A stretch of DNA of 64,000 bases. Source: Acanthaster planci (Eukaryota > Echinodermata > Asteroidea > Valvatida > Acanthasteridae). The translations under genes and the position numbers were made by a program. Location: NCBI RefSeq assembly GCF_001949145.1, contig NW_019091368.1:2674859-2738858 (forward strand), read 5' to 3'. A model generated the notes under the pieces. It searched no databases and was not told the DNA's origin. It saw only the letters and a list, made by a program, of their open reading frames with translations. How positions within the stretch are numbered: position 1 is the stretch's first letter; the number at the start of each line of letters is the position of its first letter. Shown piece by piece: positions 32,862 through 44,400 of this stretch.

Positions 32862-34922
32862 GCCTGTTTTTCTCTATTTCGACCCCCGAATGACTAAATT
32901 GTGCCTGCGATCTCGCGCTCGCGTGCATGCAGTGTTTGTTTGCAGTATGACGAACACTGCGTTCCCAGCTAAAATTTCTGCTTGTGTGGGGTTCTGCTAT
33001 AGCTGTCTTCGTTGAAACAGATTTTTGGTGGCTCTAAACACGTGTGCGTGGTCGCTACACTCTTCTTATCAAGATAGCAGACAATGGACATTTTTCCGGG
33101 TGGCGCATTGCCGATACAGTGACTAATACAGCTAATCGCTGAATCAATATGCCATTGGAGAGTAGGTCCCCGAAGTTCATCATGCATGCACTCAATCAGC
33201 CTGCCCTGTGCTAACGTGCAGGTACCCGTGCATGTGCCGAACCAGTGAAGAGGAAATGACGAGCCTCAGCGAAAAGGGCAAACTGTTGTAATGTAACTCG
33301 CCGTGACTTTCATAGTAAAATGCACTGAACATAGTGACCTTGAATATGAAAGCAAACACAGTACAGCAAAGTAACAGCCTGGCTTTTGAGCCTGGAACTA
33401 TTCGGGTACTAAATTGTGATCCTGTGCTGCTCACTGTTCGCGACAATTGAAAGACAGTTGCAGAGGGGAAGGGTTGCAGCTTGATACAGAGTGCAATGCC
33501 TGCCTGGGCACAGCACAGCCTGTATAACTGTACACGTACAATTTTACGTGTGTTAATAATTATATTGCAAATCTGTACAGAAGAGAGAGAGGGTATGGGA
33601 AATTGTATCATAAACGGAAATACAAAAAATCAACAATTCAGCCCCAGAGGTGTTTGTTCTGAAACAAGAAATTAGTAGTCAGATGTATTTGTAGACGCTG
33701 GACAAATGGTCAGACGGCCACTTTCTTTAACCACTGGCAACGGGCAAGTTGAGTGCACGGGAAGCATTCAGGTGGGTGAGGTCATCACGTACGCAATGTA
33801 CCCTTCTTCACTTCCAATATTCCACACTACATACGAAGTTTTGCGTAACATAATTAGAACTTGATTTTTTTTGCCCAACTGAAAATAATGAAATTTCTTC
33901 TTTTTTAACCTGAGAAATCGATTAGATATTTGCAAGGAAGTCGTGTAGATATCGTCAAATATCAAAGGCAATTAAATAAAACAGTAATTACTTTTTAAAG
34001 CATTTTTAAGTGCAAAAATGGGTGCGGGGAATAGTTGCTCCACACACGCAGATGCAGCAACTCCAACCTCATTTTTCCCCGGCCACACTTAACCTCAGCT
34101 CGTATTATTCAACATTATGTAATATTAAGGTAAGCTAATTTGCATAACTGCATAAATTTATTAGTAGCCATAAGCGTAGCCATAACACCTACAGGGGGCT
34201 TGAACTCACGACTTCGCTACCAGACGACTGGAGGGTGGCCGATAGGATGGACGAGCTACTAGGGGCGGGGGAGGGGGACGGGGTGGTCAGTGGCCCCAAC
34301 TTTTTCGATTGGGAGGCCTGCCCCCACCACATTTTGCAGGTCCTATAATTGGGTAAAGCTCACTGGATTGAGCTATAAATGGCTAATGCCTGATGATCTA
34401 ACAAATCCCCCCCCCACACACACACACACTTCAAAAATCGTTCCGCAACCGGTGGTATACGAGCCACTGTCTTGGACCTGAAATACAGTGAAAAAAAAAT
34501 AAATACCGAATTGGCCGGCTGAGTTTCACCCCATTGTTTTTTTGGGGGGTGTTGATGAAATTGCCTAGAAGAATTGGACATGTTCATTGGACTACCGAAG
34601 CAATCTGATCACAATGACTTGTGAACTTTTTGAAGTGAGAACAAGATAGGAAGTTCCCACCAAGCACTGTGAGAACAGTGAGAGTGAACAGATTTTGGAT
34701 GGAATCCCCGGATCACTTCCTACGAACAAATACCTTTGCAATTATGTTTTCTGGTGGTTTTTCGTAATTTTTTCCCCATTTGAAATTAGGTTTTTGTATT
34801 TGTAGGGCCCCATGCAGAAGTAAAGTTATTCACTGTAGCTATACAGACTCAGATACGTTAAAATTAATTTGTGAGCATGGCGGTAATCTCATGCCATTAC
34901 ATAATAAATGTCCCTAAGCAAA
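32862..34922. other. Intergenic spacer upstream of TMEM229-like gene
   Basis: Presumed promoter side of the minus-strand TMEM229-like gene, with no TATA box that I can place. No exon recognised. A segment near 34190-34260 resembles a tRNA-derived SINE on the minus strand (GAGTTCAAGCC B-box-like) but is too weak to call. Confidence 0.4.
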
Positions 34923-35254
34923 TCCGGTTCGTAAGTGACTTTGTCGCAAAGGCGGGCGCGCCACGATTTACTGGCTCTCATTGGACCATCGCTGAAGTTG
35001 CGCGTTAGTAACTTCCGGTTCCACGGTTCCGGCAATTCCGTGTAAAAGGCGATCAATGCATGTAACCCTATAATCGTGTCCGAAACGGGCTTCCAAAGCT
35101 ACGTCAAGGTCTATTGTCTCTGCGTCTCCACACATTGCCAATGGAGAGAAGACCTAGACCTAGCTCTAGACAAGAGATTCGGATATTATTAGTGCAGTGC
35201 GCGTGTGCAGTGGGCGTGGTTTAAACTGAAGTGACGTCACATTTACGAACCGGA
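34923..35254 (+). mobile_element. TA-type MITE, family B, copy 2, with internal insertion
   Basis: Ends TCCGGTTCGTAAGTG (34923-34937) and the inverted TTTACGAACCGGA (35242-35254) match the 189-bp copy at 4880-5068. It carries about 140 extra bases (roughly 35060-35190) absent from that copy, so either this one has a nested insertion or the other a deletion. The flanks are AA/TT rather than a clean TA pair. Confidence 0.78.
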
Positions 35255-38200
35255 TTGGTCGAAGAGGCGTGTACCTGTCCACGAGCATTGTGCCACCGCA
35301 GTAATGGCTTCTGATTCTGGTGGTCGAATTACACTATAGTATAACTCAGTTCATATTTAGAATATTTAGGGGGCTCACAAGTTCGTGAGCATTTTGTGTT
35401 CAATTCGTTATCTGTGATAAGAGATTCTCAGGGGCGGATGGGGGGGGGGGTCAACGCCCCCTGCTCTGAGACAACACAACAAAAGGGTGAAGGTAAAAAA
35501 TATCGGGGAAATGATTTTAAAATAACTGAAGTAAATTACAAAATAGCATCTCGCAGATTCTTTTTTTTGTGTACAAGATGAGTGTTACAAATAGGAGACT
35601 ATAGTCAGCCAAACGTGAGACATTAACAAAATCTCCAGCTTGACCCCTTGCAAAATTCATGGATCTGGCCCCCTCAAAACTTGAAATAACAGAGACTGGT
35701 GGTCAATAGAGGCGACGGTAGCCACAGAGGGGGGCTGGGGGCACGCCCCTCTACAAATTCCCGATGCCCCCAGGTGCCCCCTACTAAAAACCCCCGGATG
35801 AATGGATATTGAACAAAGCTGACAAAAGCTTGCCCCCCCAAATTTAAAAACGCACCTCTGAAAGCTGATCCCCCCATAAGATGCCGGTGCCCCCTTCTGC
35901 CCCCTACAAGTAAAATCCTAGCTACGCTACTGGTGGTCGAAGCAGTCCATTTATATATATCCTGATTAAAAATTTCGAAGTAGGTTAAATGGTGAACTTA
36001 ACTTTTTAATTATCCGCCCAAATCAAACTCACCCCCAAAAGTGAACGTTCAAAAGTCTTTTCAGCAGCCATTTTTTAGTTGACTCCCCTCACCTTTTCGG
36101 GCTCCTCTGACAATTTAATAACATTTTTTTTGTCTGCTTTACCCCCATACGAGAGCCCCTGAATCCACAGAGATACTGGGCCATACTTGGCCAGCACAGA
36201 CTCCTCTTTTTGAAAGAATTTGAAAGGCGTAGGCCTACTTTTTGAGCACTTTGGTCTGGCGAAGAATTTTCCTTGAACTTGACACAGTGCACTCAAATGA
36301 CCCAAATGCACTCAATAGAAAGAAGAATGTCTCCCTCTAGTGGTAGCTGGACTCGAAACCGCGCGACTTGTAACTTCATCACTGTCTCATTTCATGGACG
36401 ATTCACTTTATTAACTATATTTTTAGATTGCTTTCGGTTCAGAGTCCTAAAATTGATTTTATGCAAGCTCAGGGCATGAGGTGGGTACACTGCTTGTAGT
36501 TGTCTGTATCATTTGAAGTTAAAAAATGAACTGCTCAGTAACTGTAAGCCAGGATGGTAACCATTCTGATTTCTGGGGAAGAGTTCCATTTCCAATACGG
36601 ACGCCAGTAGTAAAATCCCCCACAGCATGTACAGTGACCCATGTTTAGCCATGAGAAAGCAAAACATGTCCAGAAAAGCTCGATTTAGGAGGGAAAATAC
36701 CAAGTCGTTTACTTGGAAAACATTCAGAATTATTCAGATCAGTCTACTACTAGTACTAGTGTCAAGTCATGCAAGTGGTCACCATATGGCATATGGTCCT
36801 ATATCGATATCAATGGAACTCTTTCCCAATTCTGCCCACTGATGTTAGATTAAATGGCCTTTCTTGAATGGAGGGGGTGGGGCCTCTGGAGCTTACAAGG
36901 GGCGGAGAGGAGAATAGTTGTTTGTTTATATATTTTTTTTAAAACAACTCTTTAGAAGCATGTTAGCATGATGATGATTTGATGACTGCCTAGTACTAGT
37001 TCTGATGTCTTGGATGACATGACAGGACAGTTTTCACTTTTTTTAGGACACCAGCTGACTAGGCTTATTTAATCAGTCATGTAGGCCTAGGCCAAGTATT
37101 CGTACTTGCAGGCCTTTCTTGTTTTTTGGGAAAGAGTTGCATATATGGACGACACTCAATACCCCCGTGCACGCTACAAACCTATGAGACTTGTCTGAAA
37201 AAAATCTAGGGTTTATAAAGTGTTTTCTAAGTAACTGCTTCAGAATTTTTCAGCTAAATTTTCCAATTTGTGTAGGACATGTTAAAAATTCTGGCAACAT
37301 TTGAAGGGAAACTTAGTGTTTTCCATATAATTAAAGGAACACTTTCCTGTTTTTTCATCATGTCGGTGTTCACTAAATTTGTTAAGTTTGCCCAACTATG
37401 AAAATGAGTTTGGACAACGCAGTGGACCAAGATTTATAGCTAAGAGTAAAGTGACATTTCCATAAAATGCAGATGCCCTCACTGTGAGCAAAAATGGCAG
37501 TGTGCTTTCTCCGACAAGCAGCCAGATTCTCTACGAGAGGGTGCTGCGTCCTCGTGAGTAGACTGCCCCATTGTCATGACAACGTCAGACAGGATGGAGA
37601 CAGAAAGTGGCTGTCCAGCAGTGGATTTGGGGTAACTCAAGTTGAGATTGTATTTAAATGAGAGGCTGTTACTAGTTGTAGGCTGCGCGCCCCAAGGGGG
37701 ACCAAGAGAGGAGGTAATTTTCCTAGCAGTAGGGGCTTCTTTGGTGGGAACTACACTTTGCTGGGTCACAAAAGACTAAGAAATTCCTGCGTTGTGGTCA
37801 TGTCGCTACCAACAAAATGAGCACTCTCCACCGACATGGCTCTTTTCAACTGATGAGAGGGGCCTCTTCTTAAGGCAGACAGGCTATTGCTACAACATTT
37901 TCACTCGACCGCTTGGTTTGGACTACAGCCCTGTTGTGTTTTGAGTCTACAAGTAGTATGCTCGGGTCTTGGTGAGAGTACCAACACTTCAGGTAGTAAA
38001 GATCAGCATCGAAAGAAAGAAACATTCCTTTCACGAAACTGGAACAGCCCGTCCAAGGCATCTTTTGTAGTACTGCATGAGAGTTTAATGTATCACCAGA
38101 AACTGCTGATCAGCTTGATTAAAGCTTGCTCCAATTTCACCATACCACTTGTAGGATGAAGAGACGGAGCTGGGAGTTTCCACTCTAAAGAATAAAAATG

Positions 38201-38458
38201 AGCCGTTTCACTATACCAACAGTGCATGCCCAAAATGAAGCACGTCCGAGGTCTTTCGGGCCCGCGTGTGAAATCTGCCCTGTCAGCGCTTCCCTACATG
38301 ATGGACTCATGTGCATGCTTTGTTCCCGAAACTGTTTTGGCAAAGCAGAACAGTTACGCGCTTAGTAATTTCTTTGATTTTGGTTAAATTGTTCGGTGCC
38401 AAGGAGGTTCATGAGACCCTGGACGGTTTGATAAAAAGTCTTTTGTTTCTTTCTCTAG
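35255..38458. other. Spacer upstream of THNSL1-like exons; repeat-rich
   Basis: No exon was recognised, although the first exon (start codon and mitochondrial targeting peptide) of the THNSL1-like gene should lie here or just beyond. 35640-35935 is a G/C-homopolymer-rich stretch ending TAGCTACGCTACTGG, similar in style to 43650-43855 (ending in reverse sense GTAGTTACACCACTG), probably a decayed retroelement end. A family C repeat is at 37678-37870. Confidence 0.4.
37678..37870 (+). repeat. Dispersed repeat family C, copy
   Basis: Contains GGGACCAAGAGAGGAGG, GGCTTCTTTGGTGGGAACT, CGCTACCAACAAAATGAGCA and ATGGCTCTTTTCAAC, the same ordered blocks as at 41513-41697. No terminal repeats identified. 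Confidence 0.6.
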
Positions 38459-41400
38459 CAACATAATAACATCATCTTGATAGGAAGTCCGGGTTGTGGG
38501 AAGACCACCGTAGGCAGAATTCTTGCCCAGAGACTGGGTCGACCAGCGGTCGACTTTGACAACGACTATCTGGAGAGGCGGTGGGGCATGACAGTGGCAG
38601 AAAAGGTTCAGAACGTTAATCCCCATATACGGGCAATTCACAGTTCCATGTACCACCAGGAGCTTGCCACAAAAGGCCATTTTTCGCAGTGTGTTGTGGG
38701 AAACAGTCGGCAAATTTTATTCGCCAGCTGTACATTGGGACCTTGAATTATTCTGGATGTTTGTATGCCAGGGAAGGAGATTCGCATGTGTAACTTGAGG
38801 AACAATTTTAAACCTTTCTTCTGTCAATGGCATGGAATGCCCCAATTTATCAAAATTTCCCAAAGTTGTCTACTGACATGCACTCAAACACAAAACGAGG
38901 CAAATGCACCTGTGCTTTTGTTGACCATAAACATGAGAAATGGCCTCACTGTTGTTGCAACCTCTTGGTGGGGCAGAGGATTGTGAATCACCCTTGTTCA
39001 TTATTGAGAAGAGTGAAATGAGCAGTTGTGAATTCTGATTATTTTTGTTCCCAAGAGGATATTCAAACATCTAGCTTATTAATCTACCAAGGAGACGCCG
39101 TACTGTGGTGGCACTTCACTCATGTGCATACGATAAAACTTTAGGAGTAGGCACATTTTTGGAAGTCACAACCCTGTCTCGATTGAATAGGTGTTTGATG
39201 GGCACTGGCCTCTTGTGTACATATGTGGTGTCACTGCAGTAATGGCTTATAAGTCTGGTTTCTGGAATATCCTATAGTTGAGACATATGAAGTGTGTCAA
39301 GATGCCTGCCTATTCCTAAGCATGATGCAGGTGTCTTCAGGTTAATCTGAACCATCTTCGAGAAAGGGGGGACCGCAACTTGCTGTGAGTGACCAGATAT
39401 CCGAGGCTTCTGGACATAACGTGAACAGATCCTATGAAATAGGTCTTGAGGTCACTTATAATATGTTATTCTGTTTTTAGTTTGCATTAAAAAGAACTAA
39501 CAAAGGTTTCTGTTTTGTGTTATTTGCTGAGTTTGGCACCCTGATGAACATGGATATAAAGTTGTTAAAAATGTTGGTAGTTCTTTGTTCCACTGTGCGA
39601 AGGTCTTTTGAAGGCCTGTAACTCCTAGTTGGCTCATTAACTCATTACTCACTTTGTTAGATTGAGTTATATATGCTCATGACCTTGTCAGGCCAAGTCC
39701 TTTTGTTATTTTAAGAAAAAAGAGCTTTATTTTTGTAATTTTATTTGTCATACAGCTCACTGAAGTGGGAGGAGAGAGCTTTGTAGCTGCAGAGGGTGAT
39801 GCCTTGTTAAACCTCGACCTGAGAGACAGCGTTCTCTCCCTGAGCGGGTCGGTGCCCATGCATCAGCTGGCCATGCGGCAAGCTGCCAAATCGGGCGTGG
39901 TCGTGTTCCTAGACACAGACTCGCACGACATCGCTGATCGCCTGCACAGGATGAAGGTGGACCGCATCGTGGGGCAGGCCCCAGGCGTCTCCATGTTGGA
40001 CCTGCTGGCATACAGGCAGCCGTTCTACGAGGGAGCCCACGACATCAGGATTGTCTGCGAGAGGTTTCAGAACCCTGACGACGTCAGTGAGAAGGTTCTA
40101 AAGGCCCTCAGAGATTACCAGAAACCCCCCGGATACATTTCCACCCGAAGTGACCCGCAGACCAAAGACCCTGCTCCACCTCATCAGCTGCCCAATTTTC
40201 CCGACGTGGTCTTGCAGGGCCTGGCGAGCGACTCAGGGCTGTACATTCCCAACAGCGAACCCCCGCATTTCAGCCAGGGGGAATGGGCGCGACTCCTCGG
40301 GTGCACATACCAACAGCGAGCGCTGCGAATACTAGAAAAATGGATCCATGCTAGGGATTTTCACCCCAGCAATCTCGCCACTGCCATCCAGAGGGCATAC
40401 TCCCTGGAGAATTTTCAGAACGAGAGTGTCGTCCCGGTGACTCATCTCCAAGATAATCAGTACATCATGGAGGTGTTCCACGGACCCACCGCATCCTTCA
40501 AAGATGCTGCTTTACAATTAATGCCCCAATTCTTCACAGAGGCTGTGCAGAGAGAGGGTGAAAAAGTAAGGTACCTGTACCGCTAGAAATTCCTTAATCA
40601 CGTTGTCCTACTTGAATATTTACTAATTGTCACATCAGTGCTACAAGGTCGTATCTCGTGTACAAAACAAACAGCAGTTACGACCATGTTGCACTGACAC
40701 AACGTTATTATGGTCACAAAAGGTTGGGATAATCTTCTAGCGAACAGCTATCTTGCTCAGCATTATCCTAAGGAAAACAATCTGTTCTTGTCTTAGCCCA
40801 TTCCTATTTTCAAATTTATTGCACGCTGAATGGAATCCAAATCTAATTGATTTTTTTTCACCCGAGCACTGTTTTTTTTTTCTGCTGTTCGACAAACAGA
40901 TTCATTAGAGATAAAATTGTTCATTTTATGATTAAAAAATTAGAAGGATTTCATTACCAAGATTTAACCAATTCTTATCTTTAAATCTCAGGTATCTGAT
41001 ATTGGTCGCAACATCGGGGGATACTGGGAGTGCAGTCCTGGATGGATTCAGTAAATTTGCTGGTTGGTTGCTTTATAGTTTCTGCTTTGAACAGTAATCC
41101 CAATGACATGGACTAAGAAAGTCATTAAGAGCCAGTATTCTTGTATGGCATAAAAAAATAAACCTATCTGTGGCTCACCGCAAGCCAAATGGGCAAAAAA
41201 GTGAAATTCAAGGCCTACTTGATTAAAAATGGGGAGTTTTAATGATGCAATCCCTTGGATATCTAATGTAATAATGCCTACATGATGTATACACCACTTT
41301 GCACAAATGTCTCATAGTGTTTCAGTGCTACTATCCCCTTCACAAGGAACTGTGATGTCAGTTCCATCAGTTCTTTGCCGTCACAAGGACCCATTTATGC

Positions 41401-44400
41401 TCATACTGGCATAGACGGGCAGGTAAAGTGCCTTGCCTATGGACATAAGCATCATCTCATTGGAGTTAATGCTGTGTATCAATACCACACCACGCAAGTC
41501 CTATGCTGTACGGGCCTTTAGTGGGACCAAGAGAGGGTGCAGTTTTCCCAGCAACAGAGGCTCCTTTGGTGGGAACTCCACTTACCTGATTCACAATGCA
41601 TACGTTAGGTATGCATCACTACCAACAAAACGAACACTCCCTACCAGCATGGCTCTTTTCAACCAATGTCGGGGTCTCTGTTTCAGGCAGATAACCTCTG
41701 GACAATTGCACCAAGCAGACAGTGGCTACAATACTTCATAAAGGATCGAATGCGTGGCTGTGAAATTTTACTCTGCTCCAAAAAAGCCTGACTTCTGGCT
41801 GTTGGGGACAGCTAGTGAGCATTGGGTTTCATTTTGTCTCCAGGTGAAAGTGGTACTCTGGTGATGGTCTTGTACCCAGAGAATGGGATCAGTGAAGTGC
41901 AGAAACTGCTCATGACAGCTGCAACAGGGGACAACGTCCATGTCATCGGTGAGTTTATAAAACCCATGACCAAATCAGTGTTGCAGTCAGAGACTTTTGT
42001 GTATTACAGCATGCAAAAGGCCAGCATCACAGACAAACTCTGAAGATGCATGATGTGGGATGTAGTGGATAACAGGTGTGTGGGTTGGTTTGAGAGTGAA
42101 GGAATATAGTCCATGTTTTTTTTGCTTCAATGTTATCAGATAAGGCAATGAATGAATGTGCAAGCGCAAGTCTTAATATAACATACATGTACCGAAAGCT
42201 TCAGTGCAAATTTTGTTTTTGCTATCCACTCCATATGGCAGGCACTGCGTTGGACTTAAATTTCTGGTGTTATTGTCATGAAGTAACAATGAAGCAGTGA
42301 AGATAAGAAACCTACATTGAAGATGGGAATGAAGATTGGAGTAGTTTCCTCGACTTTTCCGCACAGAGAATAAGTGAACTTTAATAGCAGACTTGCCTTG
42401 TGCGTGTGTCCAGGTGTTGACAGCGACTTTGACTTCTGCCAAACTGCTATTAAGGGAATCTTTGCTGATGGCGCCCTCGCCGCTGACCTCCTGGCCAATC
42501 ATGGAGTGCGGCTGAGTGCCGCAAACTCCATCAACTGGGGCCGGCTGGTACCCCAGGTCGTGTACCACGCCTCAGCCTATCTTGACCTGGTCCAGCAGGG
42601 GGTAGTTTCCATGGGGGATGAGTGCGATATCTGCATCCCTACTGGCAACTTTGGGAACATCCTTGGTGCCATTTATGCCAAGGTATAAAGAACTATTTTT
42701 AGTACAAAATATGAGTGCTTAATATGAGTGCTAAATATTTGTGGTAAATGTAATTGCTAAATATTAGAGCTAAATATAAGAAACTCAAATATGGGTGCTT
42801 AATCTCAAGTGCTAAATAATAAAGCTGAATATTAGTGCTAAATATGAGTTCTAGATGTAAGTGCTAAGTATAAGTGCCAAATGCAAGTGCCAGATTGCAA
42901 AACATCATGGGCAGGGTCAAGAGAGGATGGTAGAAATAGTACGGTTAAATTTCAAGAGGCACTGAAATTATTCACACTGTTTTCGTTTCAGACAATGGGC
43001 ATCCCTTTCCGTAAGTTCATCTGTGCCTCCAATGAAAATGATGTTCTGATGGAGTTCATCCAGACTGGTTGCTATGATCTGCGGCATCGTCATTTGCATG
43101 TTACCATGGCGCCAGCCATCGACATCCTGAAGTCTTCCAATCTGGAAAGGTATCCACACTCGCCTTTATTGCAATGATGTGATCAAACTGCTATGAGTGG
43201 TACCGTGGAATCATTGCGTTGAGATTATGTACAACATTAGAATTTCAGTTCAACAGTTCAATCTTAGATGGAAAATGTCACACCAAAGAGACTCCTAGAT
43301 AATTTGTTGGTCTTAATGTGATCAGAAGATCGTTTTTAATTGCCGTAAACATTGCCTTCTAAATTGTTGAGCAAAACCTTACTCTAGACAAAGGGACTAG
43401 TTCAAAACATCTTGTGGAAATGGTTCCATTTTGCATGTCGTCAGACAGGTAGTCAAGGAGGGGTACCAGTGCAATGCATATTTAAACACACCAAAGTGCT
43501 TCAGATCCTCAGCACCCAGTTATTCAAGTTTGCTCTGTGCATATTGAGGCAATTTGAAACACTCCTGTCATAACCAGCATGAGCCTAGACTGGCCTGAAC
43601 CGGTATGTATTATGAATACAGCACAAACCAACATGGTGTACGTGCAGAGGTGTACAATGTGACTAGGGTGCTACAGCTGAGGGGGCACCTGGGGGTGCTC
43701 AACTTTTTTCAGGGGGCACTGAAAATAATTGAACTGATTTGGAAAGCCAGTTATATATATTTTTGTCCATTTTAAAATTTCAAATGGGGGGGGGGCACCG
43801 GGGGTCATGGGCCTCCGTTGGGGGGCTCATGGTCCCCCGTAGTTACACCACTGAGTATGTGTTTAAAAATTACTTGACACCAGCTTGTATTGTGTTACTT
43901 TGGGGATTCCCCCATAAGTTCTTTGTACCATTTCCTCATGTTAAAAACTGCACTTGTTTTGTTGTATTTTATCAAGATTTTGGATTAGCTATATGATAAT
44001 TTATTTTTGTTGGATAGGTTTTTATTCCTCGCTAGTGGTGGTGATGGTGCAGAGGTCAGACGGTGTTATGAACAGCTTGCCAGGGAAAAGTACTTCCAGA
44101 TCTCTCCAAAGGTAGGGCTGTGGCAAAAGTATTAATGGTGTAGAGTGATATCAGTGGACAGTAACGTCTGATTGGCCTAGGTTTAATGATCTTGACTACT
44201 ATGCATGTTCAATTCATGGAACATTTCTTGAAGATTTCCTCCCATCAAGGCATAAAATATTAGTGGATGTCTCTCATGCAATTTTTGTTTAATACACATC
44301 TGTGTTGTTAGCCATTTCAAATCCGTTGTCATACATTAAATTGACTATCAGAAGGCAGGAGTGACAGTCTTATGTAATTGAAAAGATGTAAGTTTCCAAC

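Noticed and set aside
32946-33254. Other short open frames in spacers, and any CRISPR array, operon or viral gene
   Set aside because: No regular spacer-repeat array, no bacterial-style gene packing and no viral structural or polymerase motifs were seen; the short frames have no supporting splice sites or similarity.
34190-34260. tRNA-like or SINE-like segment on the minus strand
   Set aside because: A B-box-like GAGTTCAAGCC is present but no matching A box or cloverleaf could be drawn, so neither a tRNA gene nor a defined SINE is claimed.
43150-44017. Possible third U12 intron in the THNSL1-like gene (donor GTATCC)
   Set aside because: The donor begins GTATCCACA and no TTCCTTAAC-like branch site lies near the 3' end, which has an ordinary AG acceptor.
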